DNA of 64,000 bases from Flavobacterium pallidum (GTDB taxonomy: Bacteria; Bacteroidota; Bacteroidia; Flavobacteriales; Flavobacteriaceae), in NCBI RefSeq assembly GCF_003097535.1, contig NZ_CP029187.1:744001-808000 (forward strand). The letters are read 5' to 3'. A program made the position numbers and the translations under genes. Every line of letters begins with the position of its first letter. Positions within the stretch are counted from its first letter, which is position 1. Below are positions 52,443 to 61,500 of the stretch, piece after piece. The notes below the pieces were generated by a model. That model was not told where the DNA came from, did not search any database, and worked only from the letters and a program-made list of their open reading frames with translations.

Positions 52443-52619
52443 TTGGATGAAAAAAAAATGGTTATGCAAAAAAAAGAATAATAAATGGTTTTAAAGAGGA
52501 CTTGTTGCTGATTGTTAAATTTTTTTTCTACCTTAGTATTCATATTTATTAACTAAAATGCGGTTTTAAAATAAAGTTTTTTATTTTTGCCAACAATTTA
52601 AAAATTAAAATTTAAGATT

Positions 52620-52856
52620 ATGTCAGACATTGCATCAAGAGTTAAAGCGATTATCGTAGATAAATTAGGCGTTGACGAAAACGAAGTTGTAACAGAAGCA
52701 AGCTTCACCAACGATTTAGGAGCTGATTCATTAGACACTGTTGAGCTTATCATGGAGTTTGAAAAAGAATTCGACATCCAGATCCCGGACGATCAGGCTG
52801 AAAACATTGCTACTGTAGGACAGGCAATCTCTTACATCGAGGAAGCAAAGAAATAA
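52620..52856 (+). CDS. acpP: Acyl carrier protein
   Basis: Carries growing acyl chains on a phosphopantetheine arm. The 78-residue acidic protein starts [19 protein letters not shown] and has the attachment serine in [15 protein letters not shown]. Length and sequence are standard. A TATTTTTG -7 element lies at 52582-52589, 30 bases upstream. Codons are strongly biased to common ones, as for a highly expressed gene. It precedes fabF by 212 bases that contain a hairpin. Confidence 0.97.
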   Translation: MSDIASRVKAIIVDKLGVDENEVVTEASFTNDLGADSLDTVELIMEFEKEFDIQIPDDQAENIATVGQAISYIEEAKK

Positions 52857-52991
52857 TACACATTACACCCGATTTTTAAAAGCAACAGTAGTTAAATGCC
52901 ATAAAATTGGGATTTGATTATTAGAATTTTAAACTTCGGGTGTTATTATTTTAAAGTCATTTTGATTGATTTCAATCATTCATCATATATA

Positions 52992-53038
52992 ATACCTATG
53001 TCATTTTATGTTCCCATAGATCTACATAGGTATTTTTA
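52992..53038 (+). promoter_or_regulatory. Hairpin with T-run ahead of fabF (terminator or attenuator)
   Basis: ATACCTATGT (52992-53001) and ACATAGGTAT (53024-53033) form a perfect 10-bp stem; the loop holds a smaller TATG/CATA pair; TTTTTA follows. The fabF start is only 30 bases downstream. It may end the acpP transcript while allowing some read-through into fabF, as acpP is normally needed in much larger amounts. Confidence 0.65.
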
Positions 53039-53068
53039 GTTTAAAGCAAACTGTAAACGAATCAGGTT

Positions 53069-54322
53069 ATGGAATTAAAACGGGTTGTAGTAACAGGTTT
53101 GGGCGCGCTCACACCAATTGGTAATTCGATTGAGGAATATTGGAATTCCCTGATCAATGGCGTCAGCGGTGCCGCTCCTATCACTTATTATGATACGGAA
53201 AAACACAAAACGAAATTCGCCTGTGAAGTAAAGAATTTCAATATTGAAGATTATATGGACCGCAAGGAATCGCGCCGTCTGGACAAATTTGCCCAGTATG
53301 CGATTGCGGCCAGCGATGAAGCCATAAAAGATGCCGGGCTTTCCGCAGACAACGTCGACAAATACCGTGTTGGCGTGATCTGGGGTGCCGGAATCGGTGG
53401 GCTGGAAACTTTTCAGGAAGAAGTGATGTATTATGCCAAAGGCGATGGTACACCAAAATTCAACCCTTTCTTCATTCCGAAAATGATTGCCGATATTGCG
53501 CCTGCACACATTTCGATGCGCAATGGTTATATGGGCCCGAATTACACGACGGTTTCTGCCTGTGCCTCTTCTGCAAATGCCCTGATCGACGCGTTCAATT
53601 ACATCCGTTTGGGTATGTGTGATGTCATCATTTCCGGCGGATCTGAAGCTGCTGTTACCATTGCAGGTATGGGTGGATTCAACTCGATGCATGCGCTTTC
53701 CACAAGAAATGAATCTCCTGAAACCGCCTCCAGGCCTTTCGATGCGACACGCGACGGATTCGTTTTAGGCGAAGGTGCCGGAGCCTTGGTCCTGGAAGAA
53801 TATGAGCATGCCAAAGCCCGTGGTGCAAAAATCTATTGTGAAGTGGGCGGTGGCGGGATGTCCTCTGATGCATACCATTTGACCGCGCCGCATCCGGATG
53901 GCATCGGGGTGATTGCAGTAATGAAAAACACCTTGAGGGATGCCGGAATGACTCCTGAGCAGGTAGACCATATCAACACCCATGGTACTTCAACTCCTTT
54001 GGGCGATGTGGCTGAACTGAAAGCTATCAGTGCCGTATTTGGTGACCATGCCAAAACACTGAATATCAATTCGACCAAATCGATGACGGGTCACCTTTTA
54101 GGTGCAGCCGGGGCGATTGAAGCTATTGCTTCTATCCTTGCCATGGAGCATGGTATTGTTCCTCCTACCATCAATCATACCGTTGTTGATGAAAGTATCG
54201 ATCCTTCGCTGAACCTGACCCTGAACAAAGCGCAGAAAAGGGAAATCAAAGTGGCCATGAGCAACACTTTCGGCTTTGGCGGACACAACGCCTGCGTACT
54301 TTTCAAAAAATTAGAATCATAA
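53069..54322 (+). CDS. fabF: 3-oxoacyl-ACP synthase II
   Basis: Condensing enzyme for chain elongation in fatty-acid synthesis. The 417-residue protein has the nucleophile cysteine in VSACASSANALIDA, the two catalytic histidines in NTHGTSTPLGD and STKSMTGHLLGAAG, and the N-terminal KRVVVTGLGALTPIGNS. The C-terminus SNTFGFGGHNACVLFKK is complete. It is followed after 6 bases by rnc. The acpP-fabF-rnc order is widely conserved, including in this phylum. Confidence 0.97.
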   Translation: MELKRVVVTGLGALTPIGNSIEEYWNSLINGVSGAAPITYYDTEKHKTKFACEVKNFNIEDYMDRKESRRLDKFAQYAIAASDEAIKDAGLSADNVDKYRVGVIWGAGIGGLETFQEEVMYYAKGDGTPKFNPFFIPKMIADIAPAHISMRNGYMGPNYTTVSACASSANALIDAFNYIRLGMCDVIISGGSEAAVTIAGMGGFNSMHALSTRNESPETASRPFDATRDGFVLGEGAGALVLEEYEHAKARGAKIYCEVGGGGMSSDAYHLTAPHPDGIGVIAVMKNTLRDAGMTPEQVDHINTHGTSTPLGDVAELKAISAVFGDHAKTLNINSTKSMTGHLLGAAGAIEAIASILAMEHGIVPPTINHTVVDESIDPSLNLTLNKAQKREIKVAMSNTFGFGGHNACVLFKKLES

Positions 54323-54328
54323 TTTTGA

Positions 54329-55069
54329 ATGCGAATTCTTAAAAAAATATTTTCCAGATCCCGTCCTGTAGAAGGCGGGATTTTTTTTGGTGAAATTGAA
54401 AAAATCATTGGTTTCAAACCGTTAAATATTGATAGTTATATTATGGCCTTTACACATCGCTCGTCAAATAAAACCGATGCGAAAGGGAATCCGATAAGCT
54501 ATGAGAGGCTGGAATTTTTAGGTGATGCCATGCTGAGTTCAGTCATTGCTGCCCATCTTTTTAATCAGGTTCCATCCGGAGATGAAGGTTACCTGACCAA
54601 AATGCGTTCTAAAATCGTCAGCCGTGAACACCTCAATGAACTGGGACGCGACCTGAATTTAATCAGTTTTGTTGAAAGTAAAGTCCCTGCCCAGCATTTT
54701 GGGGATAACATCCATGGCAACATATTTGAGGCACTGATTGGCGCCATCTATCTTGATGCCGGGTATGCCGCCTGTGAAAAATTCATCAATACCCGCGTGA
54801 TTATGCCTTACGTAGACATCCCAAAACTGGAAGGCAAAGTCATCAGTTATAAAAGCCTGTTGATTGAATGGTGCCAGAAGGAAAAGAAAACGTTCCACTA
54901 TGATGTCTATGAAGATAACGGCATTGGCGGAGAACGGCTTTTTGGCGTAAAACTCAGCATTGACGGGAAAGTAGTGGCAAAAGCGCGTGCCGTATCCAAG
55001 AAAAAAGCGGAAGAAAAAGCGTCACAGAGGGCCTATTTTGCATTTCAGGAAAAAATTAACACAAAATAA
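54329..55069 (+). CDS. rnc: Ribonuclease III
   Basis: Cuts double-stranded RNA, including rRNA precursors. The 246-residue protein has the signature ERLEFLGDAMLSSVIAA with the catalytic acidic residues near 55-70, the second acidic cluster in NIFEALIGAIYLDAGY near 130-145, and a C-terminal dsRNA-binding domain (SYKSLLIEWCQKEKK ... AKARAVSKKKAEEKASQRAY). It starts 6 bases after fabF, so the two are co-transcribed. Confidence 0.97.
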   Translation: MRILKKIFSRSRPVEGGIFFGEIEKIIGFKPLNIDSYIMAFTHRSSNKTDAKGNPISYERLEFLGDAMLSSVIAAHLFNQVPSGDEGYLTKMRSKIVSREHLNELGRDLNLISFVESKVPAQHFGDNIHGNIFEALIGAIYLDAGYAACEKFINTRVIMPYVDIPKLEGKVISYKSLLIEWCQKEKKTFHYDVYEDNGIGGERLFGVKLSIDGKVVAKARAVSKKKAEEKASQRAYFAFQEKINTK

Positions 55070-55184
55070 AAACAATCCCTTAAAACTATATCGTTTTCGT
55101 TGATAAATAAACGTTAACTGGTTGGTTTACTGTTTTTTTGTGTCCTATATGTACTATCTTTACGGCTAATTTCTGAATTAAAAA

Positions 55185-55658
55185 ATGGCTATTCATAAAT
55201 TGCATATTGATGAATTCGACGAAAACGACTACACCCTCGTTGCAATTCACACTTCACTTGAAGATTACAGGCTGGCTTATTTTATCAATCAGAAATTGCC
55301 CGTACGCTTAAGCAAAAACAAAGATGAAATCCAAATCCAGGTAAAACAGGGCGAAACCAGTTTTTCCAGATATACTTTTGAAAACAACGATGCGGAAATA
55401 TCATGGAACCTGATCCAAAATAAAAACGAGATTGATGTTTCCAGGGCCACAACAACCGATTTGTTTTCAAATCAGACTGTCGCCACCAAAGTATATCTTT
55501 TGCCCGAATTCAAGAAAGTCGATTACTTCCTTAAGATTGAAAATGTTGCTGAAAACATCGAGAGCATTACTTCAAAAATCAATACGATATCACAGATATC
55601 GGCTGTTTATGCCATTGGCGCAAACACCATAAAATCTAAAAATAATTTAATTTTCTGA
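55185..55658 (+). CDS. IPExxxVDY family protein
   Basis: Small protein of 157 residues in the Bacteroidota family named after the IPExxxVDY motif; here the motif is LLPEFKKVDYFLKI near residues 106-119. No signal peptide or membrane segment. The N-terminal part reads AIHKLHIDEFDENDYTLVAIHTSLEDYRLAYFIN, typical of the family. The function is unknown. It stands 5 bases before pyk, its usual neighbour, so it may have a role tied to that enzyme, but no evidence in the sequence shows how. Confidence 0.9.
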   Translation: MAIHKLHIDEFDENDYTLVAIHTSLEDYRLAYFINQKLPVRLSKNKDEIQIQVKQGETSFSRYTFENNDAEISWNLIQNKNEIDVSRATTTDLFSNQTVATKVYLLPEFKKVDYFLKIENVAENIESITSKINTISQISAVYAIGANTIKSKNNLIF

Positions 55659-55663
55659 CAAAA

Positions 55664-57094
55664 ATGCCAACCAACAAAAAGACAAAAATTGTGGCCACAC
55701 TGGGTCCTGCCTGCAGCACAAAAGAAGTGCTCAAGAATATGATTGATGCAGGAGTGAATGTATTCAGGGTGAATTTTTCACATGCCGACTACAGTGATGT
55801 TAAAGAAAAAATTGACACCATCCGCGAACTTAATGAAGAATATGGATACACCACCGCTATTCTTGGCGACCTTCAGGGTCCCAAACTGCGTGTTGGGGTG
55901 ATGACCGAAGATGTTGTCGTAAAGAACGGTGATCTGATCACTTTCCAAACTGCAGAAGATGTTCCCGGAACAGCACAGCGCGTGTATATGAACTATAAGG
56001 AATTCCCGCGCGATGTCAATCCCGGAGAACGCATCCTGCTTGATGACGGAAAATTGATATTTGAAGCGGTAGAAACCAATGGCTCAACCGAAGTCATCTG
56101 TAAAGTAGTACAAGGCGGTCCTTTGAAGTCCAAAAAAGGGGTTAACCTGCCAAATACTAAAGTTTCCCTTCCTGCTTTAACCAAAAAAGATATAAAGGAT
56201 GCCATTTTCGCCATTGAGCAAAAAGTGGACTGGATTGCACTTTCGTTTGTAAGGACACCTAAAGACCTTGAGGAATTACAAGATCTGATTGCAAAACATT
56301 CCGAGCATAAAATCCCGATTATTGCCAAAATCGAGAAACCGGAAGCCGTCGAAAACATTGATAAAATAGTTGCTTTTTGTGACGGACTGATGGTAGCACG
56401 CGGTGATTTGGGCGTTGAAGTTCCGGCACATGAAGTGCCTTTAATCCAGAAAAAACTTGTCAATCGGGCCAAAACGGCAAGGATTCCCGTCATCATCGCC
56501 ACGCAGATGATGGAAACGATGATCACGAGCCTTACGCCTACCCGCGCCGAAGTGAATGATGTAGCCAATTCGGTTATGGATGGTGCTGATGCCGTGATGC
56601 TTTCCGGCGAGACATCCGTAGGGAATTATCCGGTACAGGTTATTGAAAAAATGACGCAGATTATCGAGGCAGTGGAAGATTCACCATTGATCCAGGTGCC
56701 GCAAAATACGCCGCAAATCAGGACCAAGCGTTTCATTACAAAATCCATCTGCCACCACGCCGCGATGATGGCCAACGTGATTCGCGCCAAGGCCATCTGT
56801 ACATTGACCAATAGTGGATACACTGCTTTCCAGATTTCAGCATGGAGGCCGCAGGCACATATTCTGGTTTTTACCTCAAACAAAAGAATCCTTACGCAAC
56901 TGAATTTGCTTTGGGGTGTAAAATCTTTTTATTATGATAAATTCGTCAGCACAGACGACACCGTAACCGACATCAACGCGATGGTCCGCGAAAGCGGTTT
57001 TGTGGACAAAGGGGATTTCCTGATCAACCTGGCCGCCATGCCGGTTACCGATAAGGGCATGGTAAATACGCTCCGTGTTTCGGAAATAGAATAG
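55664..57094 (+). CDS. pyk: Pyruvate kinase
   Basis: Last step of glycolysis, PEP to pyruvate with ATP formation. The 476-residue protein has the N-terminal TKIVATLGPACSTKEV and FRVNFSHADYSD, the catalytic lysine region PIIAKIEKPEAVENID, and the metal-binding MVARGDLGVEVPAHEVP, followed by the family ATQMMETMI segment. The C-terminal domain (residues 350-476) is complete and lacks the extra PEP-utilising domain of some Gram-positives. A strong terminator at 57113 ends the acpP-pyk group. Confidence 0.97.
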   Translation: MPTNKKTKIVATLGPACSTKEVLKNMIDAGVNVFRVNFSHADYSDVKEKIDTIRELNEEYGYTTAILGDLQGPKLRVGVMTEDVVVKNGDLITFQTAEDVPGTAQRVYMNYKEFPRDVNPGERILLDDGKLIFEAVETNGSTEVICKVVQGGPLKSKKGVNLPNTKVSLPALTKKDIKDAIFAIEQKVDWIALSFVRTPKDLEELQDLIAKHSEHKIPIIAKIEKPEAVENIDKIVAFCDGLMVARGDLGVEVPAHEVPLIQKKLVNRAKTARIPVIIATQMMETMITSLTPTRAEVNDVANSVMDGADAVMLSGETSVGNYPVQVIEKMTQIIEAVEDSPLIQVPQNTPQIRTKRFITKSICHHAAMMANVIRAKAICTLTNSGYTAFQISAWRPQAHILVFTSNKRILTQLNLLWGVKSFYYDKFVSTDDTVTDINAMVRESGFVDKGDFLINLAAMPVTDKGMVNTLRVSEIE

Positions 57095-57112
57095 TTTATA
57101 ATGATGTTGATG

Positions 57113-57144
57113 AAACCGCCCTGTGCAAATAGGGCGGTTTTTTT
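57113..57144 (+). terminator. Intrinsic terminator after pyk
   Basis: AAACCGCCCT (57113-57122) and AGGGCGGTTT (57131-57140), perfect 10-bp stem, then T-run. Confidence 0.93.
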
Positions 57145-57363
57145 ATTTGATGTATTCCGTATGACTGTGAAAGATCTGGCAAATGACACAGCCAGAAAAC
57201 TTTAACAAATGATGTGGATTTTACGTAATGAAGAAATCTAATGATTCGTTAGGGATGCATTAGCCCCTACCCTGAAGGTAAAATACAATTTTTCAGCGAC
57301 ATGGTATTACGGAAAAAGTGTACCATTTGTTAAATTTGACCATAATTATTTTTAACCAATCAT

Positions 57364-58017
57364 TTATTTTTCCCCGTTACATTCCGCGTAGAATTGCGAA
57401 AGGAAATCCTCCATAAATTCGTGTCGTTGTGCGGCAATGCGCTTTCCGGTTTCAGTATTCATCCTGTCTTTCAACAACAGTAATTTTTCGTAGAAATGGT
57501 TCAGCGTAGGCGAAACCGAATTCTTGTATTCCTCTTTTGACATGGTCAGATTCGGTAAAATTTCCGGATCATACAGCGGCCTTTTTTTAAACCCTCCGTA
57601 ATTGAAAGTCCGCGCAATGCCGATAGCTCCCAACGCATCCAGACGATCTGCATCCTGCACAATCTGTAATTCAATGGAATCGAACTTCTTTTCAAAATTA
57701 CCGCCTTTAAACGAAATATTTTCAATGATTTTGATGACGTGGCTAATAATCCCTCCCTCAACATGGTGTGATAAAAGAAATTTTCGCGCGGTTTCAGGAC
57801 CAATATTTTCGTCTCCGCCGTGGAACTTGCTGTCCGCAATGTCGTGCAGCAAAGCGCCCAATTCCACAACAAGCAAATCGCAGTTTTCATCTTTCGCAAT
57901 CAACAGGCTGTTTTTGTAAACACGCTCGATATGAAACCAGTCGTGGCCGCCTTCAGCATCTTTGAGCTTGTCTTTTACAAAAGCAATCGTAGTATCAATC
58001 AGTGTTTGTTTTTCCAT
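57364..58017 (-). CDS. HD domain phosphohydrolase
   Basis: HD-superfamily hydrolase of 217 residues. Metal ligands are seen in GGHDWFHIERV (residues about 23-33), the paired HD in LGALLHDIADSKFHGGDE, and an aspartate in IVQDADRLDALGAIGIAR. This pattern is that of the YedJ/YpgQ group, nucleotide or pyrophosphate hydrolases; the substrate cannot be chosen from sequence. It is a single gene: 72 bases separate it from the desaturase gene upstream, with a near-consensus spacing for a separate promoter but no clear one found. Confidence 0.9.
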   Translation of the reverse strand: MEKQTLIDTTIAFVKDKLKDAEGGHDWFHIERVYKNSLLIAKDENCDLLVVELGALLHDIADSKFHGGDENIGPETARKFLLSHHVEGGIISHVIKIIENISFKGGNFEKKFDSIELQIVQDADRLDALGAIGIARTFNYGGFKKRPLYDPEILPNLTMSKEEYKNSVSPTLNHFYEKLLLLKDRMNTETGKRIAAQRHEFMEDFLSQFYAECNGEK

Positions 58018-58089
58018 CTTATGTAATAAAAAAATGCTGAACCGGAGGTGACTCCTAATCCAACATTTAATTCCTAATCTTATTCTTAA

Positions 58090-59076
58090 TTAAATTCTCG
58101 CTGGTTCAACCCATTTAAAAATATGCGACTCTGCGGGAATAACCAGCCTTTCCGAAATTTTCATCATCCTTGACGGAAGTTTCATCAGGTAGTCACGGGC
58201 TTTTTCAGCTTCATCTGTAAGTCCGTTCATGTTTTCGATTTCCCAACGGTTGATAAGCTTTTGCAGGATGTCAATATAATCTGCAGAAGTGTAAACGCCA
58301 ATCCGTTGTGCTGAATCTGAAAAATGATCAAATGCGGAAGCGATCTTCTGTCCCGATTCCCTTAAAAACCCGGCAGGCATGATAATTTTGTATTTCATCA
58401 TATCGTGGAATGCAATCATCATCTGACTCGGGTCTACCTTAAAAATCTGGTGCACGAATTCACTGTAAGCATTGTGGTGGCGCATTTCATCGCCGGCAAT
58501 CATCTTGCACATTTTTGAAAGCCGTTTCTCGCCATATTTCTTAGCCAATTGTGAGACGCGGTTGTGCGAAATATAAGTGGCCAACTCCTGGAAACTGGTA
58601 TACACGAAATTTTTATACGGATCACGCGCCGTCCCGATATCAAAACCATCGTTGATAAGGTGCTGCGTAGTCATTTCAACCTCACGCATATTGACGCGCC
58701 CTGAAAGATAAAGGTATTTGTTGAGCAAATCGCCATGGCGGTTTTCTTCGCCGGTCCAGTGGCGTGTCCAGGCAGCCCAGCCGTTGCGCTCTACGTTGTC
58801 TATGCCTTCCACACTCATGAGCCAGGATTCATATGTAGGCAGCGCTTCTTCAGTAATGGTATCCCCGATGAGGACGATCCAGAAATCATATGGCAGGTCT
58901 TTTGCGAGTTCCTGCAACTCTTTGGCCTGCTCGAAAAAATTCTCGTTTGACGGATCAGGTAAAAAATCGGTCGGTTGCCAGATGGTTTCCACCGGAATAA
59001 GGTATTCCTTCACGTAATCGTCAACTTTCTTTTCGAGAAGCTGCATTACTTCCAGCCTGATATTGTGTAAAGACAT
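58090..59076 (-). CDS. Acyl-ACP desaturase
   Basis: Soluble di-iron desaturase of the plant-type stearoyl-ACP family, 328 residues from the ATG at 59076 (SLHNIRLEVMQLLEKKVDDY); ten upstream codons overlap the plsC end. The two iron-binding motifs are EENRHG near residue 120 and DEMRHH near residue 206, with additional glutamates in between. It introduces a double bond into acyl-ACP for membrane fluidity. It starts 7 bases after plsC, so acyl desaturation and acyl transfer to the phospholipid backbone are made from one transcript. Confidence 0.95.
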   Translation of the reverse strand: MSLHNIRLEVMQLLEKKVDDYVKEYLIPVETIWQPTDFLPDPSNENFFEQAKELQELAKDLPYDFWIVLIGDTITEEALPTYESWLMSVEGIDNVERNGWAAWTRHWTGEENRHGDLLNKYLYLSGRVNMREVEMTTQHLINDGFDIGTARDPYKNFVYTSFQELATYISHNRVSQLAKKYGEKRLSKMCKMIAGDEMRHHNAYSEFVHQIFKVDPSQMMIAFHDMMKYKIIMPAGFLRESGQKIASAFDHFSDSAQRIGVYTSADYIDILQKLINRWEIENMNGLTDEAEKARDYLMKLPSRMMKISERLVIPAESHIFKWVEPARI

Positions 59077-59083
59077 AACTGAT

Positions 59084-59818
59084 TTAGTTTTTAATTCCCT
59101 GAACAATGGATTGTTCTGTTCGTTGCATAATCTCTTCGAACGGCAGATCCTTAACCGGCAATGCCTCGTGAACGGTAAAGGTAAGGCGATTTCCCAAACC
59201 TAATGGAAAAAATCCGTATTTAACAATTTTCCATGAATTGTTTATGGTGATGGGTACGACGTAAGCCGATGGCGAATATTTGCATAAAATCTTAAGCCCG
59301 CTTTGCGCAAATTCCTTCGGTTTTCCATCTTTACTGCGCGTACCTTCAGGGAAAATAACGGCAGAGCGTCGGAACCTTTCAATGTATTCAGACAATCCTT
59401 TAATCACCGGAATGGCCTGTTTCGGGTCTTTCCTGTCGATTAAAACGGAACCGCCGTGGCGCAAATTATAGGATACGCTTGGGATGCCTTTTCCGAGTTC
59501 GGCCTTGCTGACGAACTTTGGGTGGAATTTCCTCAAATACCATATAATGCAAATGATGTCATACAGGCTTTGGTGGTTGGCAACGAAAATAACCGGGACG
59601 TTTTTCGGAATGGAATCCACATTGCGGAAAGTTACCCGTGTCCCTAAAAGTATGGTGCTTTTAAGCAAAAAGAAATTGAGGTAATCGACACTTTTCTTAT
59701 GCGCCTGATAGCCAAAAACATTAAAGCAAATCCACTGTATCGGATGGAAAATGACCAGGATCAGGCCAAAACATAAATAATATAAAACCGATATCGGATA
59801 GGATATAATTTTCTCCAT
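59084..59818 (-). CDS. plsC: 1-acyl-sn-glycerol-3-phosphate acyltransferase
   Basis: Adds the second acyl chain to form phosphatidic acid. The 244-residue membrane protein has a long N-terminal hydrophobic segment (ISVLYYLCFGLILVIFHPI) and the acyltransferase motifs: NHQSLYDI (HX4D), the block GKGIPSVSYNLRHGGSVLIDR, FPEGTRSKDGK, and VVPITINNSW. It is first in the plsC-desaturase operon. It is divergent from recA with a 128-base AT-rich spacer. Confidence 0.94.
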   Translation of the reverse strand: MEKIISYPISVLYYLCFGLILVIFHPIQWICFNVFGYQAHKKSVDYLNFFLLKSTILLGTRVTFRNVDSIPKNVPVIFVANHQSLYDIICIIWYLRKFHPKFVSKAELGKGIPSVSYNLRHGGSVLIDRKDPKQAIPVIKGLSEYIERFRRSAVIFPEGTRSKDGKPKEFAQSGLKILCKYSPSAYVVPITINNSWKIVKYGFFPLGLGNRLTFTVHEALPVKDLPFEEIMQRTEQSIVQGIKN

Positions 59819-59946
59819 TTGTTAAAATTCTATTACAAAAGTAAGGAATATATATTGGTTAAGAAAAACGTCCCTTCATTATAATTATCATTGAAAAAAA
59901 GCCTTATTTTTACGAAAAATAAACGCCAATTTAAATGAAAGAAAAG

Positions 59947-60948
59947 ATGAGTTCAGAGAAAGAATCAAAATTAAAAGCCTTACAACTTACATTAGACAAA
60001 CTTGACAAAACCTACGGAAAAGGCACCGTAATGAAGATGGGAGACAAAGCAGTTGAAGAAGTCGAAACGATTTCTTCCGGGTCTTTGGGACTGGATCTTG
60101 CCTTAGGGGTCAATGGATATCCAAAAGGAAGGATTATTGAAATATACGGCCCGGAATCTTCGGGAAAAACCACTTTAACGCTGCACGCCATCGCTGAGGC
60201 ACAAAAAGCTGGCGGGATTGCAGCATTCATTGATGCGGAACATGCTTTCGACAGGAGTTATGCTGAAAAACTCGGGGTTGAAATTGAAAACCTGATCATT
60301 TCCCAGCCTGATAACGGTGAGCAGGCACTGGAAATCGCCGAAAACCTGATCCGTTCCGGAGCGATTGATATTGTCGTAATCGACTCGGTGGCCGCATTAA
60401 CGCCAAAAAGCGAAATCGAGGGCGAAATGGGCGACTCTAAAATGGGCCTCCATGCAAGGTTAATGTCGCAGGCGCTTCGAAAATTAACGGGGACGATCAG
60501 CAAGACCAATTGCACCGTGTTCTTTATCAACCAGCTTCGCGAGAAAATCGGGGTAATGTTCGGGAATCCTGAAACGACCACCGGTGGTAACGCGTTGAAA
60601 TTTTATGCCTCGGTAAGGCTCGACATCCGCCGTTCCTCACAAATCAAGGATGGAGAAAATGTAATCGGGAACCGCACTAAGGTGAAAGTGGTAAAAAACA
60701 AAGTGGCACCACCTTTCAGGACAGCCGAATTCGACATCATGTATGGTGAAGGCGTTTCAAAAACAGGGGAGATCCTGGATTTGGCCGTAGAATTTGAAAT
60801 CGTTAAGAAATCCGGATCTTGGTTCAGTTATGGTGAAACCCGTTTAGGGCAAGGCCGCGATGCAGTCAAAACGATGATTAAGGACAATCCCGAACTGGCT
60901 GATGAACTTGAAGAAAAAATCAAGGCCCACATCAAGGAAACCGCATAA
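59947..60948 (+). CDS. recA: Recombinase RecA
   Basis: ATP-dependent strand-exchange protein and SOS coprotease. From the ATG at 59947 it has 333 residues beginning [20 protein letters not shown], the usual flavobacterial N-terminus; an in-frame ATG at 59935 would add four residues and is possible. The P-loop is [10 protein letters not shown] near residue 62, the Walker B region [12 protein letters not shown] near 135-146, the L1/L2 loops include GEMGDSKMG and [14 protein letters not shown]. The acidic C-terminal tail is present but short. I see no obvious SOS box in the 116-base upstream region. Confidence 0.97.
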   Translation: MSSEKESKLKALQLTLDKLDKTYGKGTVMKMGDKAVEEVETISSGSLGLDLALGVNGYPKGRIIEIYGPESSGKTTLTLHAIAEAQKAGGIAAFIDAEHAFDRSYAEKLGVEIENLIISQPDNGEQALEIAENLIRSGAIDIVVIDSVAALTPKSEIEGEMGDSKMGLHARLMSQALRKLTGTISKTNCTVFFINQLREKIGVMFGNPETTTGGNALKFYASVRLDIRRSSQIKDGENVIGNRTKVKVVKNKVAPPFRTAEFDIMYGEGVSKTGEILDLAVEFEIVKKSGSWFSYGETRLGQGRDAVKTMIKDNPELADELEEKIKAHIKETA

Positions 60949-60955
60949 TTTTTAA

Positions 60956-60982
60956 AAGACCCGAATTTTTTCGGGTTTTTTT
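60956..60982 (+). terminator. Intrinsic terminator after recA
   Basis: ACCCGAA (60959-60965) and TTCGGGT (60970-60976), then T-run. Confidence 0.88.
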
Positions 60983-61061
60983 ATACACAAACGCAACCTA
61001 TCTGCATAAAAAACATCTTGAAAATGAGAATGAAATAATTTATATTGTTAATAAATTGAAA

Positions 61062-61475
61062 ATGAAAAGATTAGCCTTAATTTTATTGGCGATTTTTGTT
61101 TTAAATTCCTGCAGCCCGAATGATGATATGCCGTCCTATCACCTTGAAGTGCTTCCTGTAGAAAGTTTTACAGTTCCTGCGAGTTTCGACATGAACCAGA
61201 ATTATCAGATCAAAGTGAAGTATAAAAGGCCATCCGATTGCCATTTCTATCAGGGAATTTATTACGAGAAAAGCGGCCAGACGCGTACCTTCGGGGTGCA
61301 GACAACCGTTTTGGAAGCGGATTACTGCAAGGCGCTTGAGGAAGACCCGATTGAAGTCACATTCGATTTCCTTTGTACTCCCGGGAATCAGTATTATACA
61401 TTCAGGTTCTATAAAGGGGAAGACGAGAACGGGAACGACTTATTTGAAGAAGTAACGATACCTGTAACCTATTAA
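61062..61475 (+). CDS. Small lipoprotein, unassigned
   Basis: A 137-residue probable lipoprotein. The ATG at 61062 opens into KRLALILLAIFVLNSC, a signal peptide with lipobox Cys; a TTG two codons upstream is less likely. The mature part has a proline-rich start (SPNDDMPSYHLEVLPVE) and a strand-rich beta-sandwich-like body, with cysteines in PSDCHFYQGIYY, EADYCKAL and DFLCTPGNQYY. I do not recognise a family. It lies 25 bases before the ECF sigma factor gene in the same direction, so it may belong to that regulon. Confidence 0.82.
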   Translation: MKRLALILLAIFVLNSCSPNDDMPSYHLEVLPVESFTVPASFDMNQNYQIKVKYKRPSDCHFYQGIYYEKSGQTRTFGVQTTVLEADYCKALEEDPIEVTFDFLCTPGNQYYTFRFYKGEDENGNDLFEEVTIPVTY

Positions 61476-61500
61476 TTAATTTTTTAAGATTGGGAAGCCT

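Noticed and set aside
57145..57363. Hidden gene or RNA in the spacer between pyk and the HD hydrolase gene
   Set aside because: No open frame, strong hairpin or promoter pair was seen beyond the pyk terminator.
59819..59946. SOS operator upstream of recA
   Set aside because: No palindrome resembling a LexA box was found in the spacer; only AT-rich sequence and a weak TATTTTTA element.
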